Assembly: GCF_001613125.1 (NCBI RefSeq)
Contig: NZ_BDBT01000005.1
Coordinates: forward strand, 62,001-126,000
DNA from: Nocardia shimofusensis NBRC 100134
GTDB lineage: Bacteria; Actinomycetota; Actinomycetes; Mycobacteriales; Mycobacteriaceae
Length of the DNA: 64,000 nucleotides
Direction: 5' to 3'
This document shows positions 50,837 to 59,270 of the stretch, piece after piece. Made by a program: the position numbers and the translations under genes. Numbering within the stretch: position 1 is the first letter of the stretch; the number at the start of each line of letters is the position of its first letter. The notes under the pieces are model-generated. The model was not told the DNA's origin and did no database searches. It saw nothing but the letters and a program-made list of their open reading frames with translations.

Positions 50837-52435
50837 TCACACCGAGCCGAGGTCGAGATCGGCGACCCGCACCAGCCCCCGTTCCCTACGCGCCGTCTCC
50901 AGAACGAACCGCGCGCTGCGACCTCGGAGCCGCAGCGTCGCGATGGAGTTGCCGAAGTGCGGGCCGCTGACCTTCTCCCAGCGGACCGGGTCGGGTGAGA
51001 TGCCGCGGCGGTCGGCGAGTTTGCGCAGCGCGCCCGCGAGCGGCTCGGCCCAGGACAGCGCGAACGCGAGATGGAAGACGCGCGGCGGGGCATTGTGCAC
51101 CGGCGAGCAGACCAACTGCAGCACGGCGGAATCGGTGCCGCCCGGGTAGTCGGCGCGGGCGGCGTAGCTGTGGTGCACATCGCCGGAGAGCACGCAGATC
51201 GTGGCCGGCGCGTCCGGTCCCGTGCCGACCCGCCGGATCAGCTGGGCCAGTCGCTCGAAGGAGGCGCGGAAGGAGGGCCAGTGCTCGAGGTCGGCGGCCT
51301 GGCGCACCTTCTCGCCCAGTTTGCCCCGCCACCCCGGCTGACCGGCCGCGCGTTCGTTCAGGGACTGCAGGTGGCTGAGCAGGTGCGGCATCAGCCACGG
51401 CAGCGAGGAGCCGATGAGCAGGTGGTCCAGGTCGCCTGCGGCGTTCTCCTCGAGCCAGGCGAACTCCGCGTCGCCGATCATCAGGCGCTGCCCCTCGAGG
51501 ATGCGGCCGTTGCGAGTGTCGATCATGAGCAGCCGGGTCCGGCCGAAATCGCGGCGGTAGCTCCACCGGACCGGCTTGCGCCCGTCGATCTCCCCGTCGG
51601 CGTCCTCGGCGAAGTCCTCCAGCATGGTCTGCACATCGCCGTCGGCCTCGAGAACCGCCCGGTACAGCGGGTCGCGGGCCATCTCCTCCGGGTCGGGATT
51701 GCCCAGATGCTGATACACCCAGTAGGACGCGAGCCCGGCGCGGATCCGCTTGCGCCACCAGGGTTTCCGCGCCATCTTCGCACGCCAGACATCAGAGGTG
51801 TTCCAGTCGTCGCGCACGTCGTGATCGTCGAAGATCATCGAAGTGGGCACGGTGGACATCAGCCACCGGATCTCCGGGTCCGACCACGACTCGTGGTAGA
51901 GCTCGGCGTATTCGCGGAACGACGCCACCTCCCCGACCGGTTCCTCGTCGCCGCGCCGGTCGGCCAGCCACTGCCGGATGTAGGGGGTCGGTTCGTCGGC
52001 ATAGACCTGGTCGCCGAGCAGCACCAGCCAGTCGGCCCATTCGCGCTCGGGAAGCTTCTTCATCCGCACCGCGTAGGCGTCGAGCGCGTCGGGGCCGATC
52101 GTATCCGCCGCGAGCGCGCCCGGCGTCGCCTTCGCCGCCCGGCAGGAGCCGAACAGCAGCGTCCGGACCGGGCGGGTGCGGATCGTCGAGGGCGGGTAGG
52201 CCGCGTCCGGTTCCGGCCACACGGACGCGCCGTCGAGGGCGACTGCGTAGGGCGTCGAGGTCTCCGGGGCGAGTCCACGCACGATCACCAGGGCGAAATG
52301 CTGCTCGCCGACCTGGAACGTGCGGGTCCGGGACCCCAGTACCTCCACCTCGCAGGCCGCGTCCGTCTCCACCCACACCGCCGCGGATGTCGCGTCGACG
52401 TGCCGCAGGACCGGACCGAGAACCAACTCCGCCAT
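50837..52435 (-). CDS. PhoD-like metallophosphatase
   Basis: A 532-aa protein of the alkaline-phosphatase-D family without signal peptide. Motifs in order: an Ig-like N-terminal domain (VLGPVLRHVDATSAAVWVET), FGSCRAAK, VLLGDQVYADEPTPYIRQW, SMIFDDHDVRDDWN, LLMIDTRNG, and LSGDVHHSYAARADYP. The Asp, Asn/Asp and His residues bind Fe/Ca in PhoD enzymes. It hydrolyses phosphodiesters or monoesters; substrate unknown. ATG 52435 begins at the conserved MAELVLGP. Confidence 0.87.
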   Translation of the reverse strand: MAELVLGPVLRHVDATSAAVWVETDAACEVEVLGSRTRTFQVGEQHFALVIVRGLAPETSTPYAVALDGASVWPEPDAAYPPSTIRTRPVRTLLFGSCRAAKATPGALAADTIGPDALDAYAVRMKKLPEREWADWLVLLGDQVYADEPTPYIRQWLADRRGDEEPVGEVASFREYAELYHESWSDPEIRWLMSTVPTSMIFDDHDVRDDWNTSDVWRAKMARKPWWRKRIRAGLASYWVYQHLGNPDPEEMARDPLYRAVLEADGDVQTMLEDFAEDADGEIDGRKPVRWSYRRDFGRTRLLMIDTRNGRILEGQRLMIGDAEFAWLEENAAGDLDHLLIGSSLPWLMPHLLSHLQSLNERAAGQPGWRGKLGEKVRQAADLEHWPSFRASFERLAQLIRRVGTGPDAPATICVLSGDVHHSYAARADYPGGTDSAVLQLVCSPVHNAPPRVFHLAFALSWAEPLAGALRKLADRRGISPDPVRWEKVSGPHFGNSIATLRLRGRSARFVLETARRERGLVRVADLDLGSV

Positions 52436-52676
52436 ACCGGAAACGGTACGCATGCGCGGCCGTCTCGTCCGGGTTCAGCTCCCGGCTGTGCGCTGATCGA
52501 GACCGAGCAGTCGGCCGTGCGGGCGTGACCGCGGACAGCCACTCAGAGCGCGAGGTGATCGGCGTACACCAGACGCTCGGTGGTTGCTCGAAAACTACGA
52601 CCGAGGCGCACGGCGCACACGAGTAGCGCACAACGCGGGTGTGCGCGCTCCCGTGCGCGAATTCACGCGCGCGAAT

Positions 52677-54020
52677 TCACCCGGCGGCCACGATCACCGC
52701 GCGCGATGGGGCGATCGTATGGGTGGGACTCGCCCAGACCAGCGGTGTGCCCGTCGTCGGCTCGACCGAGCCGTCGCACCAGGCGCGGAGTCGTTCGCGC
52801 TGCCAGGCGGTCAGATCGGCGACCGGATCGAGGCTCTCGTGCGCGGCGTCGACGCGCAGCGCCAGATCGGTCACCGGCCGGGAGCCCGGCCCGACGCCGG
52901 GCAGTCCGCGGAATTCGCGGTCGGCGGGCAGCGTCCATCGGGTGGTGGTGACCAGGCCCGCTCCGGCGTGGATCATGGCCACGACCAGACCGAAGGTCTC
53001 CTCGGCGCGGAAGTCGGCGTGACCTTCGCAGACGATCATCGCCACCCGCGGCGGCATCGGCCACAGTTCGTGACCGCGTTGCGGTCTCGTGCTGCCGTAG
53101 GAGCGCCACACCGGCTCGTCGGCATCGACGGTGCCCAGCAACAGGTCCAGCGCGGCCAGCGGGCGGTGGTCCTGCGGGTCGGCGTGCGGCGTGCCGTCCG
53201 GGCCGACGCGGCGCAGCGGCTCGGCCTCGCCCCAGGTCTGCGCGGTGTCGGACAAGTGCAGGGCCGCCGACCCCGGCTCGTCGGGACGCGCCGAGACGTG
53301 GCCCAGGTAGAACAGGCGCGAGCGCGGAACGGCGAGCGCGGCGCTGAGATCATGGCGGGTCATGGCACTGATCGCGCTCGCCCGTTCGGCCCGGGGCACC
53401 CGGCCGCTCGCGGCGTGCCGGGACAACCGGCGCAGGAACAGCAGCTGATCGGAACGATCGAGCACCGGGCCGTAGCCGACCGCACTGCGCGGCGTGGGCG
53501 GGTCGATGACGAGCAGTGCGGGGCGCTCGCGGGCCTGTTCCCAGTCCTCGGGCAGCCGAGGACGTTCGGCGTGCACGGCGGCCGGGGGCTCGTGCACGAA
53601 CTCGACGACCTCGAGCAGCCGCTGCTCGGCGGTCACGAACAGCAGCTCCCACGGAATGCGGGCCAGCCGAGGACTCGGAGTGAACCGGACCCGCACCCCG
53701 GCCGACGCCCTGGCGCGTTCGACGATCTGACTGCGCAGTCGCTGCGGGAACACCGCGTCGGTGAGCGCGGTCGACAGGGCACGTTCCCCCGCTCGGGTCG
53801 CGAACGGGCCTGCGGTCAACGCCCGATGCACGCCCGCGGCCGCGGTCTCGCCGGGGAGCGCCGCGGGCAGGCCGACAGCCAGCAGCTCGCCTGCTTCGGC
53901 GACTCGGGCGGCGGGCAGAACCGCGAACTCGGGGTGCGCCGGGTCGTCGAGCCAGCGCCAGGTGAGGTAGGTGTCGCCGGCATCGGTGGCCCGGACGAGC
54001 ACGTCGACGGGGCCGGTCAC
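52677..54020 (-). CDS. CHAT-domain (caspase-like) protease
   Basis: A 447-aa protein whose C-terminal two thirds form a CHAT domain. The catalytic dyad is visible: His in LFYLGHVSARPDE (about residue 241) and Cys in VAMIVCEGHADF (about residue 332). Typical flanks: RIPWELLFV, GLVVAMIHAGAGLVTTTRW and a final RAWCDG...PLVWASPT. CHAT peptidases are caspase/separase relatives used in conflict and defence systems. Here no TPR is fused; the two preceding genes are its only coupled partners. GTG 54020 overlaps the previous stop. Two 11-bp repeats (CGCGAATTCAC) lie at its 3' end, 52657-52680. Confidence 0.85.
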   Translation of the reverse strand: MTGPVDVLVRATDAGDTYLTWRWLDDPAHPEFAVLPAARVAEAGELLAVGLPAALPGETAAAGVHRALTAGPFATRAGERALSTALTDAVFPQRLRSQIVERARASAGVRVRFTPSPRLARIPWELLFVTAEQRLLEVVEFVHEPPAAVHAERPRLPEDWEQARERPALLVIDPPTPRSAVGYGPVLDRSDQLLFLRRLSRHAASGRVPRAERASAISAMTRHDLSAALAVPRSRLFYLGHVSARPDEPGSAALHLSDTAQTWGEAEPLRRVGPDGTPHADPQDHRPLAALDLLLGTVDADEPVWRSYGSTRPQRGHELWPMPPRVAMIVCEGHADFRAEETFGLVVAMIHAGAGLVTTTRWTLPADREFRGLPGVGPGSRPVTDLALRVDAAHESLDPVADLTAWQRERLRAWCDGSVEPTTGTPLVWASPTHTIAPSRAVIVAAG

Positions 54021-55429
54021 CGATCCGATTCGCCGTCGGGCGGGGTCAGCTCGGTGAGCGTGAGTGGGTCGGCGGCGACCTCGGGGCGACGCAATATGTC
54101 GAGATAGTCCGCGATCGCCGCGAGTCGGGCGGTCAGCATGCCGGTCGGCGCGAGACCGTCCGATGTACCGAGTTCTGCGAGCAGACCGGTCACGACGCGC
54201 TGGGCGTCGAGCGCTGCGGATTCGGCGAGCAGGAGGTGTTCCTCACCACGGAGCCGGGCTTCCTCCAGGTCTGCTTCGGAGGCGCTCGCGGGCACGGAGG
54301 CGAGGGTCACCATGGCGGTTCGGTGCTGATTCCAGGCGTCGATCATCGCGCGGTCGGCATCGACGAGGAGGCGGCCGATCGGGTCGCGGCGCAGGGCGGC
54401 CGGGGGGATGTCCGCGGCGAACAATCCGAAATGCACGGCGCCCAGGAATTTTCCGGCGGCGGGGAGTTCGGCGACCACGAGCCTGTCGTTCACCGTGGTC
54501 GCGGTGGCGGCGAGCAGTGCGCCGGTCTCGCGATCGGCGGCGTAGGCGAGCAGGTCGACGACCTCACGGCACAGCGGGTCGACGCCGTGGACGAGGTGGG
54601 CGCTGAGCTGGAAGGTGTCGGTGTCGCGGTGGTGTTCGACGCGCAGTTCGGGGATGTGGGCTCCGTGCCAGGAAATGATGCGCGGCGGCAATACGGTCGG
54701 GTCGAGCGGCACCTGGTCGATGTCGGCAGGCGGAATATCGCCGCCGAGGGTGGCGGCCACCGAGACGGCGCCGGGGGCGTCGGTGTCGGTGGACCAGCGT
54801 CGCACCGCGTCGAGCAGCGCTACGGTGTCGATGATTTCGGCGCCGTCGAGTGCGGCGCGCAGTTCTGCGGCGGCGTCGTTCAGGCCGTGTGCGGCGGCCG
54901 CGGGCGCGGCCAGACGAAGTAGTTCCAGTGCCGAGGCGGACAGTTCGCCTTCGCGGCAACGCTCGCCGAACTGCGCGAACGCGTACTCCGCGTGCCGGAA
55001 CAATCTGCCCGCCGCGGTCACCCCGCCTGCGGCGTGCTCGGCGACGGCTTCGTCGATCAGCAGCGCGCCGTGATCGATCGGGCGCATCGTCCAGCGGGCG
55101 ACAGCCGCGATCCGGGCGCGCTCGCGCCAGGGGCCTGTCAGGCCGGGGCAGTCCAGGGAGTAGGCGGCCTCGCCTCGCTCGCGCAGTAGTTCCACCAGAT
55201 CGGCCAGTTCGGGATCGGCCAGTGCCGCGCCGAGCGGTCCGGGTGGCGCGCCGGCATCGACGGCCCAGGACAGCAGTCGCTGCGGGGCCGCCGGGTCGAT
55301 CCTTCCCGTGATCCCCGGCCCGACCCGCAGGTCGACGCCCGGCACCGCGGGTGCCCGCCCGGACCACCAGCTCACCACGCCCCGATCGTCGATCACCATG
55401 ACCGCCGCACCAGTCCGCTCTGCGCTCAC
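54017..55429 (-). CDS. Unknown protein in the CHAT operon
   Basis: A 470-aa soluble protein. It opens with MVIDDRGVVSWWSGRAP, followed by a helical Ala-rich middle (GRLFRHAEYAFAQFGERC; AAAAHGLNDAAAELRAALDG) that could form TPR-like helical pairs, then a beta-containing part (RVEHHRDTDTFQLSAHL). No catalytic motif recognised. It may regulate or be cleaved by the CHAT protein (inference). GTG start overlaps the upstream stop (GTGA). Confidence 0.65.
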   Translation of the reverse strand: MSAERTGAAVMVIDDRGVVSWWSGRAPAVPGVDLRVGPGITGRIDPAAPQRLLSWAVDAGAPPGPLGAALADPELADLVELLRERGEAAYSLDCPGLTGPWRERARIAAVARWTMRPIDHGALLIDEAVAEHAAGGVTAAGRLFRHAEYAFAQFGERCREGELSASALELLRLAAPAAAAHGLNDAAAELRAALDGAEIIDTVALLDAVRRWSTDTDAPGAVSVAATLGGDIPPADIDQVPLDPTVLPPRIISWHGAHIPELRVEHHRDTDTFQLSAHLVHGVDPLCREVVDLLAYAADRETGALLAATATTVNDRLVVAELPAAGKFLGAVHFGLFAADIPPAALRRDPIGRLLVDADRAMIDAWNQHRTAMVTLASVPASASEADLEEARLRGEEHLLLAESAALDAQRVVTGLLAELGTSDGLAPTGMLTARLAAIADYLDILRRPEVAADPLTLTELTPPDGESDR

Positions 55430-56823
55430 CAGGGCACCCCCTCGGTGAAACCCTGCCCTTCCAGCGTCGCCTCGGCCTCCGCGTGCCGGAGCGCGGTACG
55501 GCGGGCGGCCTCGGCTCCCCGATACAACTCGGGCCGGTCCCGCACCTGCGTCACCTGCCCGACCGCCAGGAACAGCAGCGCGTCCACCAGCCGCGCGGCC
55601 GCTTCGACCGACGCCGACACCGCCCCTTCCGGTCGCGCCGCACCGGTCCGGTCGCAGCCCTGCTTCCAGGCGGTACGCACCAGCTCGGCCGGATCCGCGG
55701 AGGCGGGCAGCAGCTCACCCGGAGCGGCGAGCACGCCGAGCGCGAGGGACTTCTCCCAGCAGTCGCCCGACCCGTCCGGACTCGGCGCGCGATACTCGGA
55801 CAGGCACGCACGGGCGCGGGAGAGAATCTGCGCGTCGCGCACCTCGCGGTATCCCGCGGGTTCGATCGCGAGATCGGCGTGGACAGACAGCAATTCGGCG
55901 TCGATGGGTACCTCGGACCGCGCGACGCGCTGCTCGGCGCGCCCGGCGTCCAGCCGGGCCGACCTCAGCTTCCGGTAGATGATCCTGGCATCGACCAGCT
56001 CACGGCCTTCGACCTGCCAGCGCAGCAGCGTCCTGCGGGCGCGCAGGTAGGCTTCGGGCAGATCCGGGTCCTCGCGGAGGCGGGGATCGGCGCGGATCTG
56101 CACTCCGAGCAACTGTTCGGCCCGCGCGTGCTCCTCCGGCAGCGGCGCGCGCGGCGGCTGCTCGGGATCACCGAAGACCGCCAACGCGGCGATCTGCTCG
56201 GTGAACGCCGCCCGCGCGCGCGGGTCGTCGGCGAAGTCGGCCATTTTCTCGAGCAGCACCGAGGCATAGCGACGCATGGCGAGCGCGCGGTAGTCGTCGT
56301 GATGGCGCTCGGGGTCGGCGACGAAGTCGTCTGCGGCCGCGGCGGAATCGAGCACCCCGCCCGTGCCCACGCCGCCGTGCTCGCGCACCATCGCCGCCCG
56401 CACCGTCGGGGGGACCTGCAACTCATAGCATTTGACGGAGTCGCCGAGCCTGTGCGGCAGCCCGCGGGGTCGGTACTCGTGCGCTGCCGCCGCGAACCCG
56501 GCGGTGAAGCGCGCCAGCGGATCGCCGTAGTCGGCATACATGCGCGATACCGCGAGCCAGCCCGCCGGCTCGTCCTGGGCGCTGTCGGTGCGGGCCAGGA
56601 ACGCCGCCAGCGGACCGTACTTCGCCCGCGCCCACTCCCGGCCGTCGCCGAGCTGACCCGACCAGCCCTTGAGTTCGTCGACGAACTCCTTGTGCCGAGG
56701 TTTGGGAGCGGCCGCGGCCTTCGACCACAGCACCGCCAGCTTCCGGCGGGTGGTGGTGCGGTCGGCGGCGGTCGGGGCCCACCACGACTCGCTCACCCAG
56801 CTCGCCTTCGGATACGGCGGCAT
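55426..56823 (-). CDS. Unknown protein, first gene of the CHAT operon
   Basis: A 465-aa protein starting at ATG 56823 after GAGGGAGGACCG. Soluble, Arg/Ala-rich and largely helical (SWVSESWWAPTAADRTTTRR; AYLRARRTLLRWQVEG; YREVRDAQILSRARACL). No family is recognised. Its stop overlaps the next gene. The operon promoter is in the 210-bp gap 56824-57033. Confidence 0.65.
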   Translation of the reverse strand: MPPYPKASWVSESWWAPTAADRTTTRRKLAVLWSKAAAAPKPRHKEFVDELKGWSGQLGDGREWARAKYGPLAAFLARTDSAQDEPAGWLAVSRMYADYGDPLARFTAGFAAAAHEYRPRGLPHRLGDSVKCYELQVPPTVRAAMVREHGGVGTGGVLDSAAAADDFVADPERHHDDYRALAMRRYASVLLEKMADFADDPRARAAFTEQIAALAVFGDPEQPPRAPLPEEHARAEQLLGVQIRADPRLREDPDLPEAYLRARRTLLRWQVEGRELVDARIIYRKLRSARLDAGRAEQRVARSEVPIDAELLSVHADLAIEPAGYREVRDAQILSRARACLSEYRAPSPDGSGDCWEKSLALGVLAAPGELLPASADPAELVRTAWKQGCDRTGAARPEGAVSASVEAAARLVDALLFLAVGQVTQVRDRPELYRGAEAARRTALRHAEAEATLEGQGFTEGVPW

Positions 56824-57033
56824 CGGTCCTCCCTCACGACATCCCCGGCGTGCGGGGCAGTCTGCGATTGTCCGGCACGGACCACGCCCCAGGCGCATTG
56901 TGCATCCGGTTGCCGCGCCTCCGGAATCGGCCGAACAGATGACACGGCGTCGAATCCGATGCGCACAGACCCACCGGGATGTCGATGGAATCGAGGACTA
57001 TCTTCCCCCGGCCGCGCGTTCGATACTGTCGGG

Positions 57034-57456
57034 GTGAACGAAACCGGGGTCTACGAGATCACCGTCGCCGATCGCGCGCTGAGCGATCTGATCGATGCGG
57101 TGCACGACGTCGCCGAGCGTCCCGCGCGGCCGTCGGACCGCGGCTGGGCGGCTCGCGCTGTCGCGATCAGGGATTCTCTCGACAGCTCGCCCACCCGCGC
57201 GGGCCGGGAGCCGCACGAGGGCAGACCGGTCGCGGAGGTGATCGTCGAAGCCGACGGATTCGTGCGGGTCGATGTGCGTTTCGCGGTGAGCGACTGCGCG
57301 GCGTCCGCCCGCTTCGACACCGGCTGCGGCACGACCGGCACCCTCGACACCATGCGCCCGGCGTCCTTCGCCCGCTACCTGATGACCGCGACGATGGCCG
57401 CCCTCACCGCCCGGGGCGTGCAGGCCGAGTCCGTCCGGCACACCGCCACCGCCTGA
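57034..57456 (+). CDS. Hypothetical protein, probably leaderless
   Basis: A 140-aa soluble protein, VNETGVYEITVADRALSDL onward, ending MTATMAALTARGVQAESVRH. Its coding-like codon use continues to the stop, but no domain is recognised. GATACT at 57022-57027 lies 6 nt before GTG 57034 and no ribosome site is present, so the transcript is likely leaderless. It converges on the LuxR-type gene with a 13-bp gap. Confidence 0.6.
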   Translation: MNETGVYEITVADRALSDLIDAVHDVAERPARPSDRGWAARAVAIRDSLDSSPTRAGREPHEGRPVAEVIVEADGFVRVDVRFAVSDCAASARFDTGCGTTGTLDTMRPASFARYLMTATMAALTARGVQAESVRHTATA

Positions 57457-57469
57457 AACCGCCGAGGCG

Positions 57470-57736
57470 CTACAGCGCGTCGAGCGCGATCATGCCGTCC
57501 TGCAACACGCGTGCCACCAGCGCCGCCTTGGTAGTGGCCGGGCGACCCACCGCCTCGTACTTCTCGCGGATGCGCACCAGGTGCGTGTTGATGGTGGCCG
57601 GGGTGATGAACAGTTCGGCGGCGACCTGCGCCTTGGTGTCGGAGCGAAGCCAGGCGAGCAGAACCTCGATCTCGCGTTTGGTCAATCCAGCCGCGGGGTA
57701 TTCGCTGGCGAAACGAGAAGACTGCTGAAAGGTCAT
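57470..57736 (-). CDS. Orphan LuxR-type HTH protein
   Basis: An 88-aa protein that is little more than a GerE/LuxR helix-turn-helix: AGLTKREIEVLLAWLRSDTK, then AQVAAELFITPATINTHLVRIREKY, with the usual TKRE, I-x-T-H and K-Y positions. There is no receiver or ligand domain, so it acts constitutively, by partner contact, or as a truncated regulator. GGAGGG stands 9 nt before ATG 57736. Divergent from the TetR gene across a 264-bp region. Confidence 0.8.
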   Translation of the reverse strand: MTFQQSSRFASEYPAAGLTKREIEVLLAWLRSDTKAQVAAELFITPATINTHLVRIREKYEAVGRPATTKAALVARVLQDGMIALDAL

Positions 57737-58000
57737 GTAGCGACACCCTCCGGTTGCGGCCGAGCCACCGATGACGACTTGTCATCCATCACCATTGAAT
57801 TCCGAGATTGCCCGGAGATCACTCCAGTTCGCGCAGGCACCCGCTCTCATCCGAGAGACCCGGCTCTCGTGGCATGTAATGAAGTACTCTCACCTCCGTA
57901 TGTACAGGGGGCGCATGCATGCTCGCGCGTCCGAAGGTGAAAGGGGCCCAGACCGATTAGCGCAGCAGATCCGACCTTCTCCAAGCTCATCGAAGCAGGG

Positions 58001-59215
58001 GTGTCGGCCCTGATCGCACGTCCCGAGCAGTTGCTGGACCGGGGGTTGACGGCCGAGGAAGTATTCAATACCGCGGGCGTGTCCAATGCGACGTTCTATC
58101 GCCGCTTCTCCGACAAGAGCACCTACATCCAGGCGCTGATCGACAGGTTGATCGACGGACCCGGCAGCGGCGAGGCCGAGATACGCGCGCGGGTACGCGC
58201 TTTAGGCACCCAGGGCGGTCCGCCCACCACGGCATTGCGCGATCTCGTCGTCGCCTTCTTTCCCATACTGACCGACCCGCGTGCGGTGTCGCGCCGGGTG
58301 CTTGCACACGCCTTCGCCGACAGCACCCCCCGCGCGGCACATTCGGTGCGCGCCGATTACGCGCGCCGCGACGCCCGGCTCCTGGCGGTCTACGACGAAG
58401 CGCTCGCGAAGAACGGCCTGACCTTGCGCCGACCGTTCACCCCCAAGTCGCTGGTCGTGGTGGTCAACGCGTTGTTCGAGGGTTTTCAGCTCCGCCACCG
58501 CAGCGATCCGGGCTCGGTCACGCCCCGTTTGGTCGCCGACTCCCTGCTGGCCGTTCTCGGCGGCGTTCTCGACACCGGCGGCGCGCACGAACATCTCGAC
58601 GATCTGCCGCTGGTACGTCAATCGGTGCGCCGTTCCACCGAGCTTCCCCGTGACCCCCGTTCGGCTGTATTGGCCGTGGCGCGCGAGGAATTCGCCGAGC
58701 GCGGCTACTTCATGGCCAAGCTGGAGAACATCGCCGTCGCCTCCGGCGTCCCGATCGAGCAGTTGCGCAAACTGTTCCCCACCAAGACGCATCTGATCGT
58801 CGGTGCGCTGCGGCCGCGGTTCAAGGCGATCCAGGAGGCCATCGACGACGATCTGCTGCTGGAGCTGGACGAGACCGCCATCGTCGAGAACTACCTGCTG
58901 CGCCTGGCCAAGGTCTGCACCGAGGACATGCCGTTCACCGATGCCCTGATGCTCGCGCTCGCGCACGACACCTACGGTGAGCCGGATCGGGTCAAGCCGC
59001 TCAAGGAAGAGCTGAACCTGCCCGCCATCATCGCGCCGATCATCGCGGAGGGTCGCCGCAACGGCGTGTTCGCGGGTGTCGACGATCCGATCGAGGTGGC
59101 CGCCGAACTGACCAACGCGCTGCTGCTGCGTTGCTTCACCCGGCGCAAACACGCCCCCGAGGACAACGCGCGCATCGTCGCCGACCTCGTCCTGCGCGGT
59201 CTGGTTCAGCGCTGA
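58001..59215 (+). CDS. Tandem TetR-family regulator (two TetR modules)
   Basis: A ~404-aa protein made of two TetR units. First HTH: TAEEVFNTAGVSNATFYRRFSDK (residues ~20-42). Second: REEFAERGYFMAKLENIAVA, SGVPIEQLRKLFPTKTHL (residues ~225-265), each followed by a helical ligand/dimer domain. GTG 58001 is the first usual start but cuts helix 1 of the first HTH; the frame is open back to 57941 and DPTFSKLIEAG fits that helix. ATT 57956, preceded by AAAGGGG, could therefore be the true start. A monomer could mimic a TetR dimer. Regulated genes unknown. Confidence 0.75.
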   Translation: MSALIARPEQLLDRGLTAEEVFNTAGVSNATFYRRFSDKSTYIQALIDRLIDGPGSGEAEIRARVRALGTQGGPPTTALRDLVVAFFPILTDPRAVSRRVLAHAFADSTPRAAHSVRADYARRDARLLAVYDEALAKNGLTLRRPFTPKSLVVVVNALFEGFQLRHRSDPGSVTPRLVADSLLAVLGGVLDTGGAHEHLDDLPLVRQSVRRSTELPRDPRSAVLAVAREEFAERGYFMAKLENIAVASGVPIEQLRKLFPTKTHLIVGALRPRFKAIQEAIDDDLLLELDETAIVENYLLRLAKVCTEDMPFTDALMLALAHDTYGEPDRVKPLKEELNLPAIIAPIIAEGRRNGVFAGVDDPIEVAAELTNALLLRCFTRRKHAPEDNARIVADLVLRGLVQR

Positions 59216-59221
59216 GACCGG

Positions 59222-59252
59222 CCCCGCCCCACAGCGAAACCGTGTGGCGGGG
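59222..59252. terminator. Hairpin between convergent TetR and ligase genes
   Basis: CCCCGCCCCACA (59222-59233) pairs with TGTGGCGGGG (59243-59252) over 10 bp with a two-base bulge and a 9-nt loop, in the 55-bp convergent gap. Confidence 0.5.
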
Positions 59253-59270
59253 CGGGTGATCCGGCTCGTT

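Noticed and set aside
55483-57033. Long plus-strand frame joined to the 57034-57456 gene
   Set aside because: The 5' part is antisense to the CHAT operon; only the part after GTG 57034 is free of overlap and has protein-like composition.
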